Assembly (NCBI GenBank): GCA_949317995.1
Contig: OX439051.1
Location: forward strand, 42,287,250 to 42,351,249
DNA length: 64,000 nucleotides
Direction of reading: 5' to 3'
Source of the DNA: Acholoe squamosa
Taxonomy: Eukaryota; Annelida; Polychaeta; Phyllodocida; Polynoidae
Part shown: positions 32,801-44,800 of the stretch, one piece after another
How the letters are laid out: the number at the start of each line of letters is the position of its first letter
How positions within the stretch are numbered: the stretch's first letter is position 1
The notes under the pieces: model-generated
Seen by the model: the letters and a program-made list of their open reading frames with translations, nothing else
What the model was told of the DNA's origin: nothing
Databases searched by the model: none
Translations under genes and position numbers: made by a program

Positions 32801-35800
32801 ATTGTACCATATTTCATAATGGTTTCCCCCTATCAGAAGGACAACCATAATTTATCATGATTAGTTTCAACATGCTTGATCATATCTTACCCATGAAAGG
32901 TTTGTCCCTCAGGGCTCCATACTAGGGCCTACATTATTTTTAATCTATATTAATGATCTATCCAGAGTCATTAAGTATAGTTCTGTATACTTATATGCTG
33001 ATGACACAGTGGTCTCGGTGCAGGGGAAGGATCATGACTCTATCACCATGGTTCTGCAAGAAGATCTGCTAGTTTTAAAGGGCTGGGTCAGGAGACACCA
33101 ACTTACTTTAAATGCTAAAAAGACCAATTATATGATTTCTGGATAAAGACCATGGTTGAAGAGAATTGAAAACCAAAAGCTAATGTTTGGGACTAATAGA
33201 AAGAGTATTGAGTGTCAGATACCTAGGTATGTACCTGGATCCAGCATGCAGAGGAAATGCGCAGGAAAAAGTTACATAAAGTGTTTCTTCTGTCTAAGTT
33301 GAGGCTTTTCCTGGATAATGAATCCATGCTCAAGATATACAGGTCGATGGTACTACCTTAGGCAGACTATGGTGATATATTATATGATGTAGCTGGTGCA
33401 TATATATTAGACAAAATTCAGATAACTCAAAACAAGGCCCTTAGAACTGCACTTCGCTTGGATTCTATATACCCGACATATCTGACACACCAACAAGCTA
33501 TGATACCCCCCCCCCCTGGCTCCTTGTAGAGAAATGCACCTTTTAAACGTTATGTTTAAACAGCAGACAAATGTGTACACACATCTCTGCTAAATAACTT
33601 CAGTCTTTCTCACCATTAAACTCACATGTGAAACGAGTCGTAAGAGTGTTCTATATAGGGGAGCAATGGCATGGAATGCCCTTCCTGTGATTAAAAGGAA
33701 TATATTGTCTTATGATGAATTTAAATTAAATCAGAAGATTTGCCTGGGAAGGTCACTCTTTGCCTAATAGTTAACGTGATATTCTCCAATCTTCTTCCTT
33801 GACTGATATCATGACGGTTTATGGTCCAAATAGATCACCCTCGGGTGATCTATTGGCCTATTGACTTTAGATGCTGCACCACCTCCACCTGGTGTAGATT
33901 AGAACAGTTACCCCTTCACACTCTCCCCCCACAGTGGGGGTGACAGAAGTTCAGCAAGCAGCAGCCACACATGGCAGACGGGCAGTGCAAGACAAGAACT
34001 TGGTGTTTTTGGGGGGTTTTTCTTTCTCTTTTTCTCTCCTAATAAAGTGCCGGGTCACTCTGTGACGATCAGCTAAACGGCAGTTAGCAACTTGTTTATC
34101 CTTCCCAGAGCTTCGATGAGTCAATATTATAAAGGTTACCTGAATATAGTAATGAGATTTGTTGCTTTGGTAGGGTGCCTGCCCCCAGATTCATATTCCA
34201 AACTGTTTACTGATTGTTATATAATAAGGAGGTTGTATACACAATTAATTAATGAAACTTGATTATCTATATATTAAATGTCATATTAGGAGAGTAATGA
34301 ATGGGCTAACGGGCACCGAATTCAGTGTATCGTAGGATATCGTAACGAGTGGCCGTAGGCCACAAGTTACCTCTAGCCTACCTCTAGCAGCAGGGTGCAA
34401 TGCGCTAACCACTAGACCACTGGGTCATACACCTCGGCGTCCGGCAGCCGTTGGTTTGGTCTGAATGCATCCAGCAATACCGTATATCCTCGTGTTAAGG
34501 CCTGGTTAATTTGCCACTTAGTAAGGAGGTTTAGGTATTAATACAAGCCTGGGCGTATAAACGGGGAAATATGGTAGCTATGGGACAGGCAGCTCTGACC
34601 ACTGTGTTGTAATCCTAACTTAATTCTACTGCTGCTATTCTCGTCAGTCCCTGTGGCGCAATGCATAGGGAGTTGGATTCGGGATCTGAGACTGCAGGAT
34701 CGACCCCTACCCTGGCAATGAAATTTCATGGGTTTTAACATGTAACATATGACATGTTAGGACATGTGACATGTAAGGAGTGCTGATATCCAGGATATCA
34801 GCACTCCTAAGCCCTGCAATATCGACAGGTATCAGAATGGGAATATCCAGAAAAAGCCCCCAAAATCACAGAGGTCGTGTAATTATAACTAAGTAACGAG
34901 TGGCCGCAGGCCACGAGTTACAATATCCTACGATACATGCCATTCGGTGCCTGTTAGCCCATACATTACTAAGTTTATTACACAATTAATCAATAAAAAA
35001 ACAATAAATAATCAATAGAATATCAATAAAAACAAGTTGAAAACAAAAATCCTTCCCTGGGACTTGAAGCCAGCCATGGTGTGTGTACACAATCAGTACA
35101 TACACCTCAGCGCCCGGCAGCGGACAGCGACAGCCCCCGTCTCGGCTTGGCTTGCTTTGAATGTGTCTCGCGGTTATGGCAGCGGCACACGGCGAAAAAT
35201 AGTGTTTGTACACGATCGGTACACACACTTCGGCGCCCGGCTAGGCTTGGCTTGCTTTGAATGCGTCTCGCGGTTATGTTTGTGTACAATCGGTACATAC
35301 ACCTTGTCGCCCGGCACCGCACACGGACAGGGACTCAACCCGCGTACCTCTAACGGCTGAGCACAATGCGCTAACCATTAGACCACCGCGTCAACTCCTT
35401 CAGCGGCCGTCTCACCTTGGCTATGTTTGAATGCGGACAGCCCGCAGTCGTCGCCTTCCCTGGATTTGTATCATATCCAGACCTGGTTCTAGCCAACCAT
35501 CTCTCGTCAGTCCCTGTGGCGCAATGCATAGGGAGTTGGATTAGGGATTTGAGACTGCAGGTTCGACCCCTACCCTGGCCATGAAAATTTCGTGGGTTTT
35601 ACGTGTGACATGGACTGCTGATATCCACCCCTAACCATGCTGATATCCACCTCAAAGAGTTCTAATATCCACCTAGGATCTGCTCATAAGGGGTCGCACA
35701 ATGTGCAGGAATATCAGAACTGGGATATCCAGAAAAAGCACCCAAAATCACAGAGGGCGTGTAATAAATGTTGTTATCTCACGATTCAGACCCCTACAGT

Positions 35801-38800
35801 GCCTTTTTGGTCATAACCCTGTTCCGTTATCAGGGTACAACCGCATTCTCAGAGTCCTTTTTTTTCTAAGACCATCTTGGTTAGAACCTGGACATGTTAA
35901 TAAATTGGAGAAGGATATGAAGCCACCCTTGCCATACATATTCAAGTTAAAACCGTTTAGGTTCAACTGGGAATCGATTCCCGGCTGCTGGGGCAGGAGG
36001 CGAGCTCGCTGTCCACTATACCAAGCCGACCAGTGCTAGAATCCATGTACATCAAGGATTTGAAAAAGTTGTCCGACATACCTGATGTTTATAGACCTCC
36101 TTAGCATAGAATTCAATGGTGCCAGGTGGAGTTATTAACAGAGAAACATCCTTAGATATCCTAGATGAACATGCCATGCCTAATTTCTCCATTTTGTTCG
36201 AAATAAATAAGAATCCATTGATTTTCCATAGCGATACGCCTCCGGACCCGCTTCGTTAACAAGATGAAATGGCCGTGTACCGGGCTGTGTGCGTTGGATC
36301 GGTATGGGAAATCAATGGATTCTTATTTATTTCGAAGAAAATGGAGACAAAATGTATGCGAACACCAACGAGAGATCGTATATTTGGCGGTGCTAGAAGT
36401 CCAGGACTTGACATGCTTGGATTCTACCCGAAAAATCGTTGGAAAGACGAGGGTATGACGGGTGGAGTAAAAACAATGGCTACGGTGGATTGGCAAACTG
36501 TGCGGATCGCATGCACTTACAAAATGTCTTCTCCTACATTAAATACAGGGTTATAAGGTAAGAAATTAATACATAATGGATGAATAAATGTGATAAATAC
36601 ATTAATGCATGGATAATCGAGGACTCAGTGAGGTTAGCTGGAAATAATCGCCTGACTGCGCATACATTAATAGCTTAATAATATGTGGTGTATGTATGAT
36701 CCAAACATGTGTTGGACGGTAAATTCAACATCATTACTTTTATTGTTATATCACTTTAACTTTAGTGAATGTGCTGGTTGCAAGAATTGTTTTTCCAAAT
36801 CGAACAAGCTTTATTTTTTTTAACCAGGTTAATATAAAAGCAAACGGGTTGGTGCTTTGCATCGTTACCCATACTAAAAAAAAAAAAAAAAAAAGATGAG
36901 AACACAATTTAATGTGATTCATTCTAATGTGGTATATCATGTTTTATCATATTTCATTGTGTTCTTGACCTATCAGGCAGCAAATCATGATTTATAATGA
37001 TTTATTCTTAGCATGACTTATCATAGTACTGTAGTCGTATTATATTTCACGCTGTACATATTTTCACGAATTTCGTGGAAATGAAAAATTCGCGAATTTA
37101 TGTGCATCGTGAAAATTTATACTCATTACAACTGGGGGGGGCTTCATAAGTCTACTCAAGTGTCAGCACAAGTAAGGAATGTCTTGCAGAGTTGTCACAC
37201 CCATAGGCTGTTAGCATAGCATTCAGAAGCATGTAGGTATTGTTGGCACCCTGGATGTAGGCTACGTTTCAAAATAATACCCAATTGACAATAACCTTAT
37301 TTCTTATTTACATAATTTCAGCTAAGGGAATCTAATATTTAGATTTTGAAAACTCACGAATTTAAGTACACACGAATTTATCTTTTTCATTAAATTCACG
37401 AAAATTTATACCCGCGAAAATATCTACGTTTACAGTATATCCTATGTCATCATGATTATACCTATCAGTGGAGAATCATGTTTTGTCATGACATCATTCT
37501 AACGCAAATTATAATCATGTTTCATATTTAATCATATTGTGTCCTTATTAGTGTAATACCATGTGTTATCATAATATCATTATTATGATATTGATATAAC
37601 ATGTTTTATCATTTATGCTATATTTCATTATGGTTTATACCTATGAGTGGAAAAACATGTTTTATCATGATGTCATTCTGACATGATTCATCATGATATA
37701 TTGTATCTCATCAAATTCTGCCCCTATCAGTTGAGAACCATGTTTTATCTCAAGTTGAATATGACAACCCCATAAATTTAATCAAGGACCTCTGTATCAC
37801 ATACCCCAGTGTGATAACCCTTCCATGTATCACACTGCCGTTTCACTGTGTTTATTACAATAAACGCAGACGTCCGTATATCAAATATGGACGTCCATGT
37901 TTCAAGTTTATGTCAATATTTGAATACCTACTCCCCCTACCCCCCTCCGCATTTGCAATATTAAGCATATTTCAAATGCGGAGGGGGGTAGGGGCAGTAG
38001 GTGTTCAGATATGGGCATAAATGTGAAACACGGCCGTCCGTATTTAATATATGGACGTCCGCGTTCATTGTAATAAACGCGATGGAACGGCCTCCAGGTA
38101 GAAAATTGCAAATGGTCACATATATAATGATGAAGTGATAACTGATGCCAAATAAATAATTTTTTTAACTTTTCTGACTAAAATAACTTGAGATAAATAG
38201 AAAGGAGCACTTGGTGGTGACCTGTTCTCCTGCACCTTTCTCTATTTATCATGTTATGATTCTAACATGATTTTTCGTGGTTCCCATCCTATTTCATCTA
38301 ACAGTGCGGAACCATGTTTTATCATAATGTCAGTCTAACATGATAATATTATAATTCTTCATAATTTCATAATGGTCTATACCTTTTAACAGAGAACCAT
38401 GTTTTATAATGATATCATTCTAACATGTTTCATCAGGATATATCACATTCCATCATATTCTGCCCCTATCAGGAGAGAACCATGTCTTGTCATGGTATTT
38501 TTCTAACATGATTTATCATGTCATATATTTCATGATATTCTTTCCCTATCATGGGAAATCAGTATATATAGCATGATTTGTTGTTAGCATGATTTATCAT
38601 GATACATACTATCTAATTGTAGTCTATCCCTATCGGGAGAGAACCATGATCTATCTGATTTGTTGTTATCATTATGTTATATCATATATATCATCATGGT
38701 TTATACAAATCAGAGGAGAACCATGATTCATCATGATTATATACTCTAACTTATATCATGGTTATCGAGTTTCAGAACGATTTTGGGTGCCCAAACTGGA

Positions 38801-41800
38801 TAGTATGGACCACTCTATAGTGAGATAGAGGCATTGTAAGACCTGTCACGCCATCGGGTGTATAGTGAATAAACTAGACCATGATATTAATGCAATGTGT
38901 GATGAATAGACATGAACTCATGCCTGGCTTTTCAGTGGCTTGATAGAGGCACTCCGCTTCATGTTGTGCCTCTATCATCCCCTGAAAGGCATTCATTCAA
39001 GTCTATTCATCATATATTACATTCATAATTTATCGTGGCATATTATATTTCAGCAACCTCTGTCCCCATCATGAGCGAACCATGTTTTACCATAAGCTCT
39101 CCTTAACATGATTAATCATTTTACAACTTATCATGATCTTGCCCTTTGAGGGGAGAACTATGATTTATGGTGGTATTCATGTCACAGACATCTATAACCA
39201 TGTCTACTCAGGGTACTGAACACTATCCAATTTTCATGAAAGCTTATTTTGATGGCCTTTCCATCAAAGTAAAAGATTCTGGCACAATCATTGAATGTCA
39301 CTATAGAGGAGAGCAGCAGGTTTATCTGATGCATCTGGTGTCGTCACGATTGACAAAATCTATCGCATTATGCTTGCTTGTAAGGTTGCAAACATATGCC
39401 CTTTGTAGCATTTTTTCTGGTATGTTTTGCTCTTTCCCTCGACAAATATTCATATATAGCCTAACAGAAAATCCCCCTGCAGTTATCCTGTACCTTTTAT
39501 CATTCTCAAAATATAAAACATTTTGCAACATCTTCATTGTATAGACGATGTAGAACCTGATAGTGTTTTTTCCTCTTTAACCCTTTAAGGGCCACTGATG
39601 CATTAATGCATCATGCCCTTTGGTTGTCATGATGCACCAACGAAGTGCTGAGAAGACTGCTTGCCAGCACTTCATTGGAGCATTATGCTGACCCTAAGGG
39701 GTTGATACATATACTCCCAGAGGGTCGGCATGATGCTTCAATGAAGTGCTGGCAAGCAGTCTCGCCAGCACTTCATTGGTGTATCATGACGACCAATGGG
39801 CATGATGCAATCCTGCATCAGCGTCCATAAAAGGTTTAAGCACACTAGAAAACATGAGTCACCTTTCCCACAGGATGAACCCGTCATCGTCAATAGTTGG
39901 AATGCAGTGGTTGTGGTTCATCTGAAAGTGGAGGAACATGGAGTGAGATTACATGTATTGTTGAGAAAATATCATGTGATGTCCTAAGGCCACTTAAAAA
40001 AGATAATCAGCATCAGTTAAAAGGGGCCGCATTTTTGCTTTTCATTCTTTGCAACTCTAAAAAAGTGTTTGGAAACACCTCATCCCTTGAAAAAGGATTC
40101 CTCCCAAAGCAAAAATGCTCAGATCTCAGCTAGTATTCTGGATAGAAACGAGACTTAAACAGCATAATAATCCCCATTTAGTCATCTACAGTGTGGATTT
40201 ATTGAATACATGATGTTCCATTAATGAAAATGCTTGGGAATAATGTTTTGAAAAAATATTGAGTAAATATAAAAAAAAGTCCCTCCCTCGTCAATTCAAA
40301 ACTTTTTACAATGCAGGGGTAGTGTGTTCAACCACAGCACAATAAAGATGAAGGGAGCATTTTTTTTTTTCTTTTTCTGTTTTACTTTGTTTTCATATAT
40401 CTTTTTTTCAAATAGCTTTTTGATAGGAGAAATACGTAGAAAAAAGAATTTCTGATATTTATGTATCTGGAACTTAACTAAACCTTAACATTTGAACGTC
40501 CATATACCAAGCAAAATGTCGTAAATCAGACCAATTTGGTTTGTTTATTTAGTTTTACGTCCGGGGGCCATCAAGGAACTCAGACATTCAAAACCAATTT
40601 GGTAGACACCAACCCTAGTTATAGCTATAACTATGACCAATCTGGTAGACACCAAACCTAGGTATAGCTATAACTATGACCAATCTGGTAGACACCAAAC
40701 CTAGTTATAGCTATAACTATGACCAATCTGGTAGACACCAACCCTAGTTATAGCTATAACTATGACCAATCTGGTAGACACCAACCCTAGGTATAGCTAT
40801 AACTATGCCCAATCTGGTAGACACCAACCCTAGTTATAGCTATAACTATGACCAATCTGGTAGATACCAACCCTTGTTATAGCTATAACTATGTCCAATT
40901 TGGTAGACACCAACCCTAGTTATAGCTATAACTATGACCAATCTGGTAGACACCAAACCTAGTTATAGCTATAACTATGAGCAATTTGGTAGACACCAAC
41001 CGTATAGCAAAAAACTATGTAGCATTTTGGTATGGTGTTTACTGGGTGTTTTATACATGGGGTGCACCTTACACGTGAGGTTTTACAGTAGTTTATTACG
41101 CTAATACCTTAACTTTATCTTTTATGAAAAAAATCATTTGTAAGAGTGTGTGCATTACAAACAGATACTGTTTGCTTTACCTGAGGTGCATACTAAAGAC
41201 TTCTTTAGGTCTAGAGCCAACCAAATCAACCCAATAGACTGGCCTTGTGAAATGACATTTATATGTTGGGTTCAAGAGAGGTCTTCAGGATATCCTCAAA
41301 GGCTAAAGACATGTGTTAGAAATGCAATTATATCAGTAAAACGACAGGTTAGATATAGAATTTCCCAAGATATCTCCAATAATTCAAAGATATCTTCAGT
41401 TCAATTTGGAAATGACAGTCCCCTATCGTTCCCCTTTGAAGATATCTTCACCTTTGGTGAAAAAGACCACTGAACCAGCACCAGTCCGTTTCTGGCCAAT
41501 AACTGATATTGACAACCGATCTTAAAATCCAATGCATGCAAACAGACACTGTTATATACATATATATTTCCAATTACCTTTCTAAACTCTGCAGAACCTG
41601 TACCTGCGGGTCCAGTTCTGGTCGGCTTGATGTTGACATCCAGACCCAGGGCTAGAGCGGTCATCCACACGGCACGGCACGGGGGGCTGTTCTCACTCAT
41701 GTACAGGTCTATGCTGTGCACCTTGGGGCTGCTCTCCAACCTGCTGGAACTGCTTAGGGAGTAACCAACAAGGCCAAGGAGTGAAAGAGCGGAGAGCCAC

Positions 41801-41808
41801 TTCTTCAT
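29842..41808 (-). CDS. Glutathione S-transferase, delta/epsilon-like, with N-terminal hydrophobic leader
   Basis: Four coding exons on the minus strand: 41578-41808 (donor AAAG|GTAAT), 39863-39921 (TTTCAG|..|GTGAC), 31928-32069 (TTTCCAG|..|GTAAGT) and 29842-30228 (TTTCCAG, stop TAA). The phases agree and give 272 aa. After MKKWLSALSLLGLVGYSLSS, which resembles a signal peptide or membrane anchor, the thioredoxin-like GST-N domain starts with DLYMSENSPPCRAVWMTALA (the Ser of SPP is the candidate catalytic residue). It continues across exon 2 with CIPTIDDDGFILWE and across the splice with SRTTMRYLVNKYDKG. Exon 4 gives the helical GST-C domain (PSLADITTMASLSFID). The C-terminus is unusually basic (AARRKRVR and NNKKSR). 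An upstream in-frame ATG 11 codons earlier is possible. It conjugates glutathione to electrophiles. Introns 1 and 2 hold repeats. Confidence 0.9.
30365..30546 (+). mobile_element. SINE, family S1, copy 2 (AATC-tailed), in GST intron 3
   Basis: Flanked by a perfect 13-bp target duplication AGTAGATTGTCAT (30352-30364 and 30547-30559). The head is GGGCTTCCCTAGCCCACTTA then AAAGGGTCT, and the tail ends GCTGTAAAACACAAATCAAT repeated as AATC. Same head and tail as copy 1 (4893-5075). Confidence 0.85.
30710..31255 (+). repeat. Possible solo LTR in GST intron 3
   Basis: The block has a promoter-to-poly(A) arrangement: CTATATAAGGGCAG at 31074-31087, then AATAAAAGCTCGG near 31215, then TTGCCTACCTGGAGCATC. 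That spacing is typical of a retroelement LTR. No internal region or second LTR is present and I cannot find clean TG..CA ends with a target duplication. The 161-aa ORF across it is most likely chance. Confidence 0.3.
32905..33770 (+). pseudogene. Decayed non-LTR retrotransposon (LINE) reverse-transcriptase fragment
   Basis: The frame from about 32905 reads VPQGSILGPTLFLIYINDL, then YADDTVV (catalytic YADD) and LTLNAKKTNYMISG, before a TAA at about 33143. The following 400 bp still translate in pieces like LINE thumb/connection sequence (LFLDNESMLKIYRSMVLP, then ADYGDILYD), with stops and shifts. The 5' part of the RT is missing, as usual for truncated LINEs. The product is Jockey/CR1-like in its motif style. 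An AATAAA near 34040 may be its 3' end. Confidence 0.75.
34295..34975. mobile_element. 680-bp TIR element holding tRNA-like SINE sequence
   Basis: The ends are about 75-bp inverted repeats: ATGGGCTAACGGGCACCGAA at about 34301 and the inverse at about 34942-34965. Each contains the inner dyad GTAACGAGTGGCCGYAGGCCAC then RAGTTAC. Inside, 34375-34450 is a minus-strand tRNA-like head (A-box TGGTCTAGTGG) and 34645-34880 a plus-strand SINE. A near-perfect 33-bp palindrome lies at 34775-34807 (AGGAGTGCTGATATCC and inverse). Confidence 0.6.
34645..34880 (+). mobile_element. tRNA-like SINE, family S2, copy 1
   Basis: Begins CAGTCCCTGTGGCGCAATGC with a box A-like TGGCGCAATGCATAGGG, and has a box B-like GGATCGACCCC 50 bp later. 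The body ends CCAGAAAAAGCCCCCAAAAT. The same unit occurs at 35504-35765. It is not a functional tRNA gene: no acceptor stem pairs. Confidence 0.6.
35080..35400 (-). repeat. Tandem SINE-derived block with tRNA-like promoter
   Basis: Three partial repeats of CGGTACACACACTTCGGCGC / GGCTTGGCTTGCTTTGAATG, about 110 bp apart. On the minus strand the right end (35330-35395) reads GCGGTGGTCTAATGGTTAGC ... GGTTGAGTCCC, a clear tRNA-like box A and box B. The two are correctly spaced for RNA polymerase III. Flanking pairing for a tRNA is absent. Confidence 0.5.
35504..35765 (+). mobile_element. tRNA-like SINE, family S2, copy 2
   Basis: Second copy of the unit at 34645-34880, with perfect box B GGTTCGACCCC. 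The body contains three variants of TGCTGATATCCAC and ends CAGAAAAAGCACCCAAAATC then ACAGAGGGCGTGTAATAA. Confidence 0.65.
35960..36035 (-). repeat. tRNA-like SINE head
   Basis: On the minus strand: GGTCGGCTTGGTATAGTGGA (box A) and GGGAATCGATTCCC (box B). A similar minus-strand tRNA-like block with GGGGTTCAATTCTCC lies at about 57015-57085. In both places it precedes the repeat unit described at 36130 and 57316. Confidence 0.45.
36130..36559. repeat. Head-to-head copies of the 57.3-kb repeat unit, forming a palindrome
   Basis: The left arm (about 36130-36226) on the minus strand and the right arm (36305-36559) on the plus strand both match 57316-57559. They share AAATCAATGGATTCTTATTT, and the right arm ends ACTTACAAAATGTCTTCT like the 57-kb copy. 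The arms form a 38-bp dyad around CGATACGCC/GTGCGTTGG. A 95-aa plus-strand ORF across the right arm is not supported by any similarity other than to the repeat. Confidence 0.5.
37045..37437. mobile_element. MITE with CTGTA..TATTTTCRCG ends
   Basis: The left end GCTGTACATATTTTCACGAA is mirrored on the right by GCGAAAATATCTACGTTTAC then AGT. The interior repeats the theme CACGAATTTA in both orientations, so it folds on itself. It is non-coding and inserted in the satellite. Confidence 0.5.
37838..38098. mobile_element. Foldback MITE with ~118-bp arms
   Basis: The two halves are inverse copies meeting at a CCTCCGCATTTG/CAAATGCGGAGG dyad (about 37955-37985). The arms carry ACGTCCGTATATCAAATATG and its inverse. 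No ORF of interest. Confidence 0.65.
38894..39018. mobile_element. Hairpin MITE, family H, copy 1
   Basis: Arms meet at about 38950-38965 (TGATAGAGGCAC / GTGCCTCTATCA), with outer ends GATGAATAGAC and the inverse. A relative lies at 51444-51566 in the transporter's intron. Confidence 0.6.
39577..39839. mobile_element. Hairpin MITE with ~120-bp arms, near GST exon 2
   Basis: Left TTTAACCCTTTAAGGGCC and right AAAAGGTTTA are the outer ends. Inside, CATGATGCACCAACGAAGTG pairs with the inverse at about 39770-39790, and AGTGCTGGCAAGCAGTCTCG pairs with the left arm. It ends only about 24 bp beyond the 5' splice donor of GST exon 2 (39862 side). Confidence 0.65.
40593..41005. repeat. 43-bp tandem repeat, about 9.5 copies
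   Basis: The unit ACCAATCTGGTAGACACCAA then CCCTAGTTATAGCTATAACT then ATG is repeated with very few changes. Each unit holds the perfect 16-bp palindrome AGTTATAGCTATAACT. It lies in GST intron 1. The preceding 40541-40596 is the inverted copy of the SINE-like tail found at 13068-13130. Confidence 0.9.
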
Positions 41809-44800
41809 TCTGGTAGTAAGAGGGAAAAAGTAGTGGGGCAAGGTTGGAATAGGCCTTATCGTGCCTAGTCTTCTTTGCTGTGTCGAAAATGACCAAACAT
41901 CAGACTATGAGACTTTTGGCTATAGATGTTGACATTCGATCGCTGATTGATTGTGTGAGGCCAGAAAGTAAAGCCTATGGTAGACATATAAATCACTATA
42001 GTTCAGCCTTTGAAAGAGTTATGGATAAGAATGAGTGCTAGTGAGAGCAACCTTACTGCATATATAAAGGAGTTACAATAAGGCTGTAGGCGTGACATGG
42101 GGCCAGTATGCAGGAAAGAGATCCCATGTGGTTCATAGGGGGCCCATACAGATAACCCATGTTGTATGGCGAAGTGTGAATGAAGATATGGGCTTTTGAT
42201 ATGGGTCCATACAAGCCTCCATGGACCCACATGGAGACAGCTAGGCAGCCCTCATCATTGTGTCAGCTGCTTTTCCCATATTTCTGCTTCTTGGTATTCA
42301 CTCAGGCCAAATAAAAAAAAAAGGTTGTTTCCAGTAACCCGACAGACCCTAGCAAAACAGGGCCAAAATTTTTTCTTTTTGATTTTGAAGAATTTTGTCT
42401 CATTTTTTCATATTTTAAAGAAATTTTTCATTACTTTTTGATGATATTTCCTGTATCCTTTTCATGTTCTTCCCCACTCTCAGAGTTGTCATTTTCCCGT
42501 CATTATCTTACAATGAAATCAAATAATTTGATACATCCAGTGATATGTGCCCTTACATTTTCTATAGAAATGAAAAAAAAACTTTAAAAATCCGACCTAC
42601 CAACCCTACCTTTTCAAGTCATGTTACTGGAAACACACCTGTTACACGATCTGCGAAAATGGGGCTTAGTGCAGGGGGTTCTAAGACCCCTTCTCCCAGT
42701 ACATGTCACACCTTTATTTTTTGGCCTCACCATGCAGCATTAAACGACCCCAAAACTCCCCAAAAATAACTCCCCAAATATCGCATCTTATGGCTGTAGT
42801 ACTGTGAACGGCAGTACCGTGACACAGACGATGCTCAGTCAAGGGTTTAGTGGCGGATGGTCTCTCAAATTCATTACATTTGTAATAATGGTTGAATATC
42901 AAGAGGAGATTTGAGATCAAAGCAGAGAGATTTTCATGGTCCAATATCACCTGAATTCGGACCTTATTATTAATAGCCCGGTTAACTAGCCGGGCACTTA
43001 GGAAGCTGACGATATACACACCTGTAACGATGGGAAGCCACACTGCATTTATATAAAACGCAAAGTTAGAAAAATCTTGGCAAAGTCACCACTCACCTCC
43101 GTAATCAAGGTCTGTGCATAGCAAATAAAGGCACCAGAGGGCAGCACTGTTCCCTTTACTTTCTCACCCTTACTATAGCATATGGATAACACCTACACAA
43201 GACTAAATCTGGTAACCAGTCCACGCCCGTGATTTTAACGGATTTACCATGAAATAACAACCCATTTCATGTTAAGTATATTAGGTTGTAAGCATGGGCG
43301 CAAACTTCCAAGGAGGGTCTTAGTGGTGTACCCTCTAGTAGTAGTACAAGGGTATGTCAGTCCCAAGTCCCCAGTCTCCCCTGTCAGTAAAAGTCCCCTC
43401 ACCTCTGTGTTCACCTTACTGCGGTCCTCAAAGCACATGGCTAGCTGCAGATCACTCAGGGGTCATTTTCTATAAGTTACTCACTCACTAGAGTGGTTTG
43501 CAATTTTCTGAGATTTGATGACCATGGGTCTAAACCCTTATGATTGACAAGGTGACATGGCCTTTCCTTAAAATCGACATGTGACATGGCGCTTAGTGAC
43601 AGGGACATGGGGAGGTGAAAAGTTAGTGACATGTGACATGGCATTTTCTTAAAATCAAGATATGACATGAATACATTTTTTATGACAATTAGCTACTAGC
43701 TCCATTATAGACCTTTCAAAGTTGATATTTCATGCATTTATATGTACAATAGAGCCTTAGAAAGAGCAAGAACCCATAGAGCCATATAAGTCAAACTCTC
43801 ATAGAGGGGCTATTTTTAGTGTGCCATTCTTGACTGCACGTCTGCACCCAGTGCTGCAAGTTTTCCAAGTGCCTCCTGAACAAGTCAATCCATTTGGGAG
43901 AGGAACTTATAGAAACATAAATCTCATATATAAATCCTGTTGTGATTTATGTACAAAATGATTTAATCATGAACTGAAGCAGAAAATAGTTATCTCAATC
44001 ACCAACAGAGGGCAGCAATAAGTGTCAGACACTGTTTTCTAAAGGCCTGGGTTGGCATCTTGGTGGTCAATCAAATAGCTTGTAAAGCTTTGATTCACAG
44101 CCCCAGTAATGTCTCATCCGGATTCCCTTACTTTTATGCCCATCTGGATCCTCAAAATGCAATGAGGATCAATTCCCAGAGTGGTTATCAGTCTGAGCGC
44201 TCTCCTCAAATTTTATCAATGTCTCATAATGACAAGCAGTTATGGCCTTTCCCCCCAAAAAAATGGACACAGAACTAAGAGATTTGACATGCTGATTGCT
44301 AAAGGACACCATGTGAGGCACTGAGTGTGTTTTTCTCTATAGGTGCTATAATAAAATACAAAATCTTGGGTAAAATGTATGAAAAATCCTTGGAAATATA
44401 ATGTTATAAAGGAAAATATTCAACAAATGCATCTTTACTCCATATGCAATGGCATAAATCATCCTATTTACACATTATTCAAGTCCCCCTATGTAAGGAT
44501 GAAAAAATAAACCAAATAAGGTGAATACAATGACATTTTATTAAGTGTCAGTAGACATTCATTGGCTGTATAGGTCGGGGAGAGAAAAATGATATTTTTA
44601 TGCACTGCATGAAAAGGCCTCCCATAGAGCACTGAGGCTGATAGAACTAGATGGAACCAGCTGAGAAGGTAAAATTCAGGTCATTCTGATCCTAAAAATC
44701 ATTATTTTGGTTACCATGCACCCCCTGGAGAGATCAACGCTAATATGCGAGAAATCACTTCGAGGCCAAAATGCTAATAACATGAATTTTGCTATTTTTT

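Larger units (their letters stand above)
32600..39180. repeat. Diverged ~82-bp satellite scattered through GST intron 2
   Basis: Variants of CATGATTTATCATGATAT and CCCTATCAGRGGAGAACCATG recur at 32600-32900, 36890-37020, 37440-37750 and 38230-38770. In the last block the AGAACCATG anchor falls at about 38310, 38393, 38477, 38637 and 38717, a period near 80-84 bp. The blocks look like one old tandem array split apart by the LINE, SINE and foldback insertions listed between them. Confidence 0.6.

Noticed and set aside
35330..35395. Minus-strand tRNA gene
   Set aside because: Box A and box B are convincing, but no acceptor stem or anticodon arm pairs properly. It is one of several tRNA-like SINE heads nearby.
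36264..36556. Plus-strand ORFs of 64 and 95 aa
   Set aside because: They lie in a repeat that is palindromic here and diverged at 57.3 kb. The frame is not shared between copies except for a short KMSS stretch.
40593..41005. CRISPR-like regular repeats
   Set aside because: Head-to-tail satellite with no unique spacers, in an animal genome. The same applies to the 80-bp (14271) and 67-bp (63082) arrays.
41809..41841. Upstream in-frame ATG for GST adding 11 residues
   Set aside because: The downstream ATG directly precedes a clean hydrophobic leader. The added residues (ending PLTTR) have no counterpart, though I cannot exclude them.
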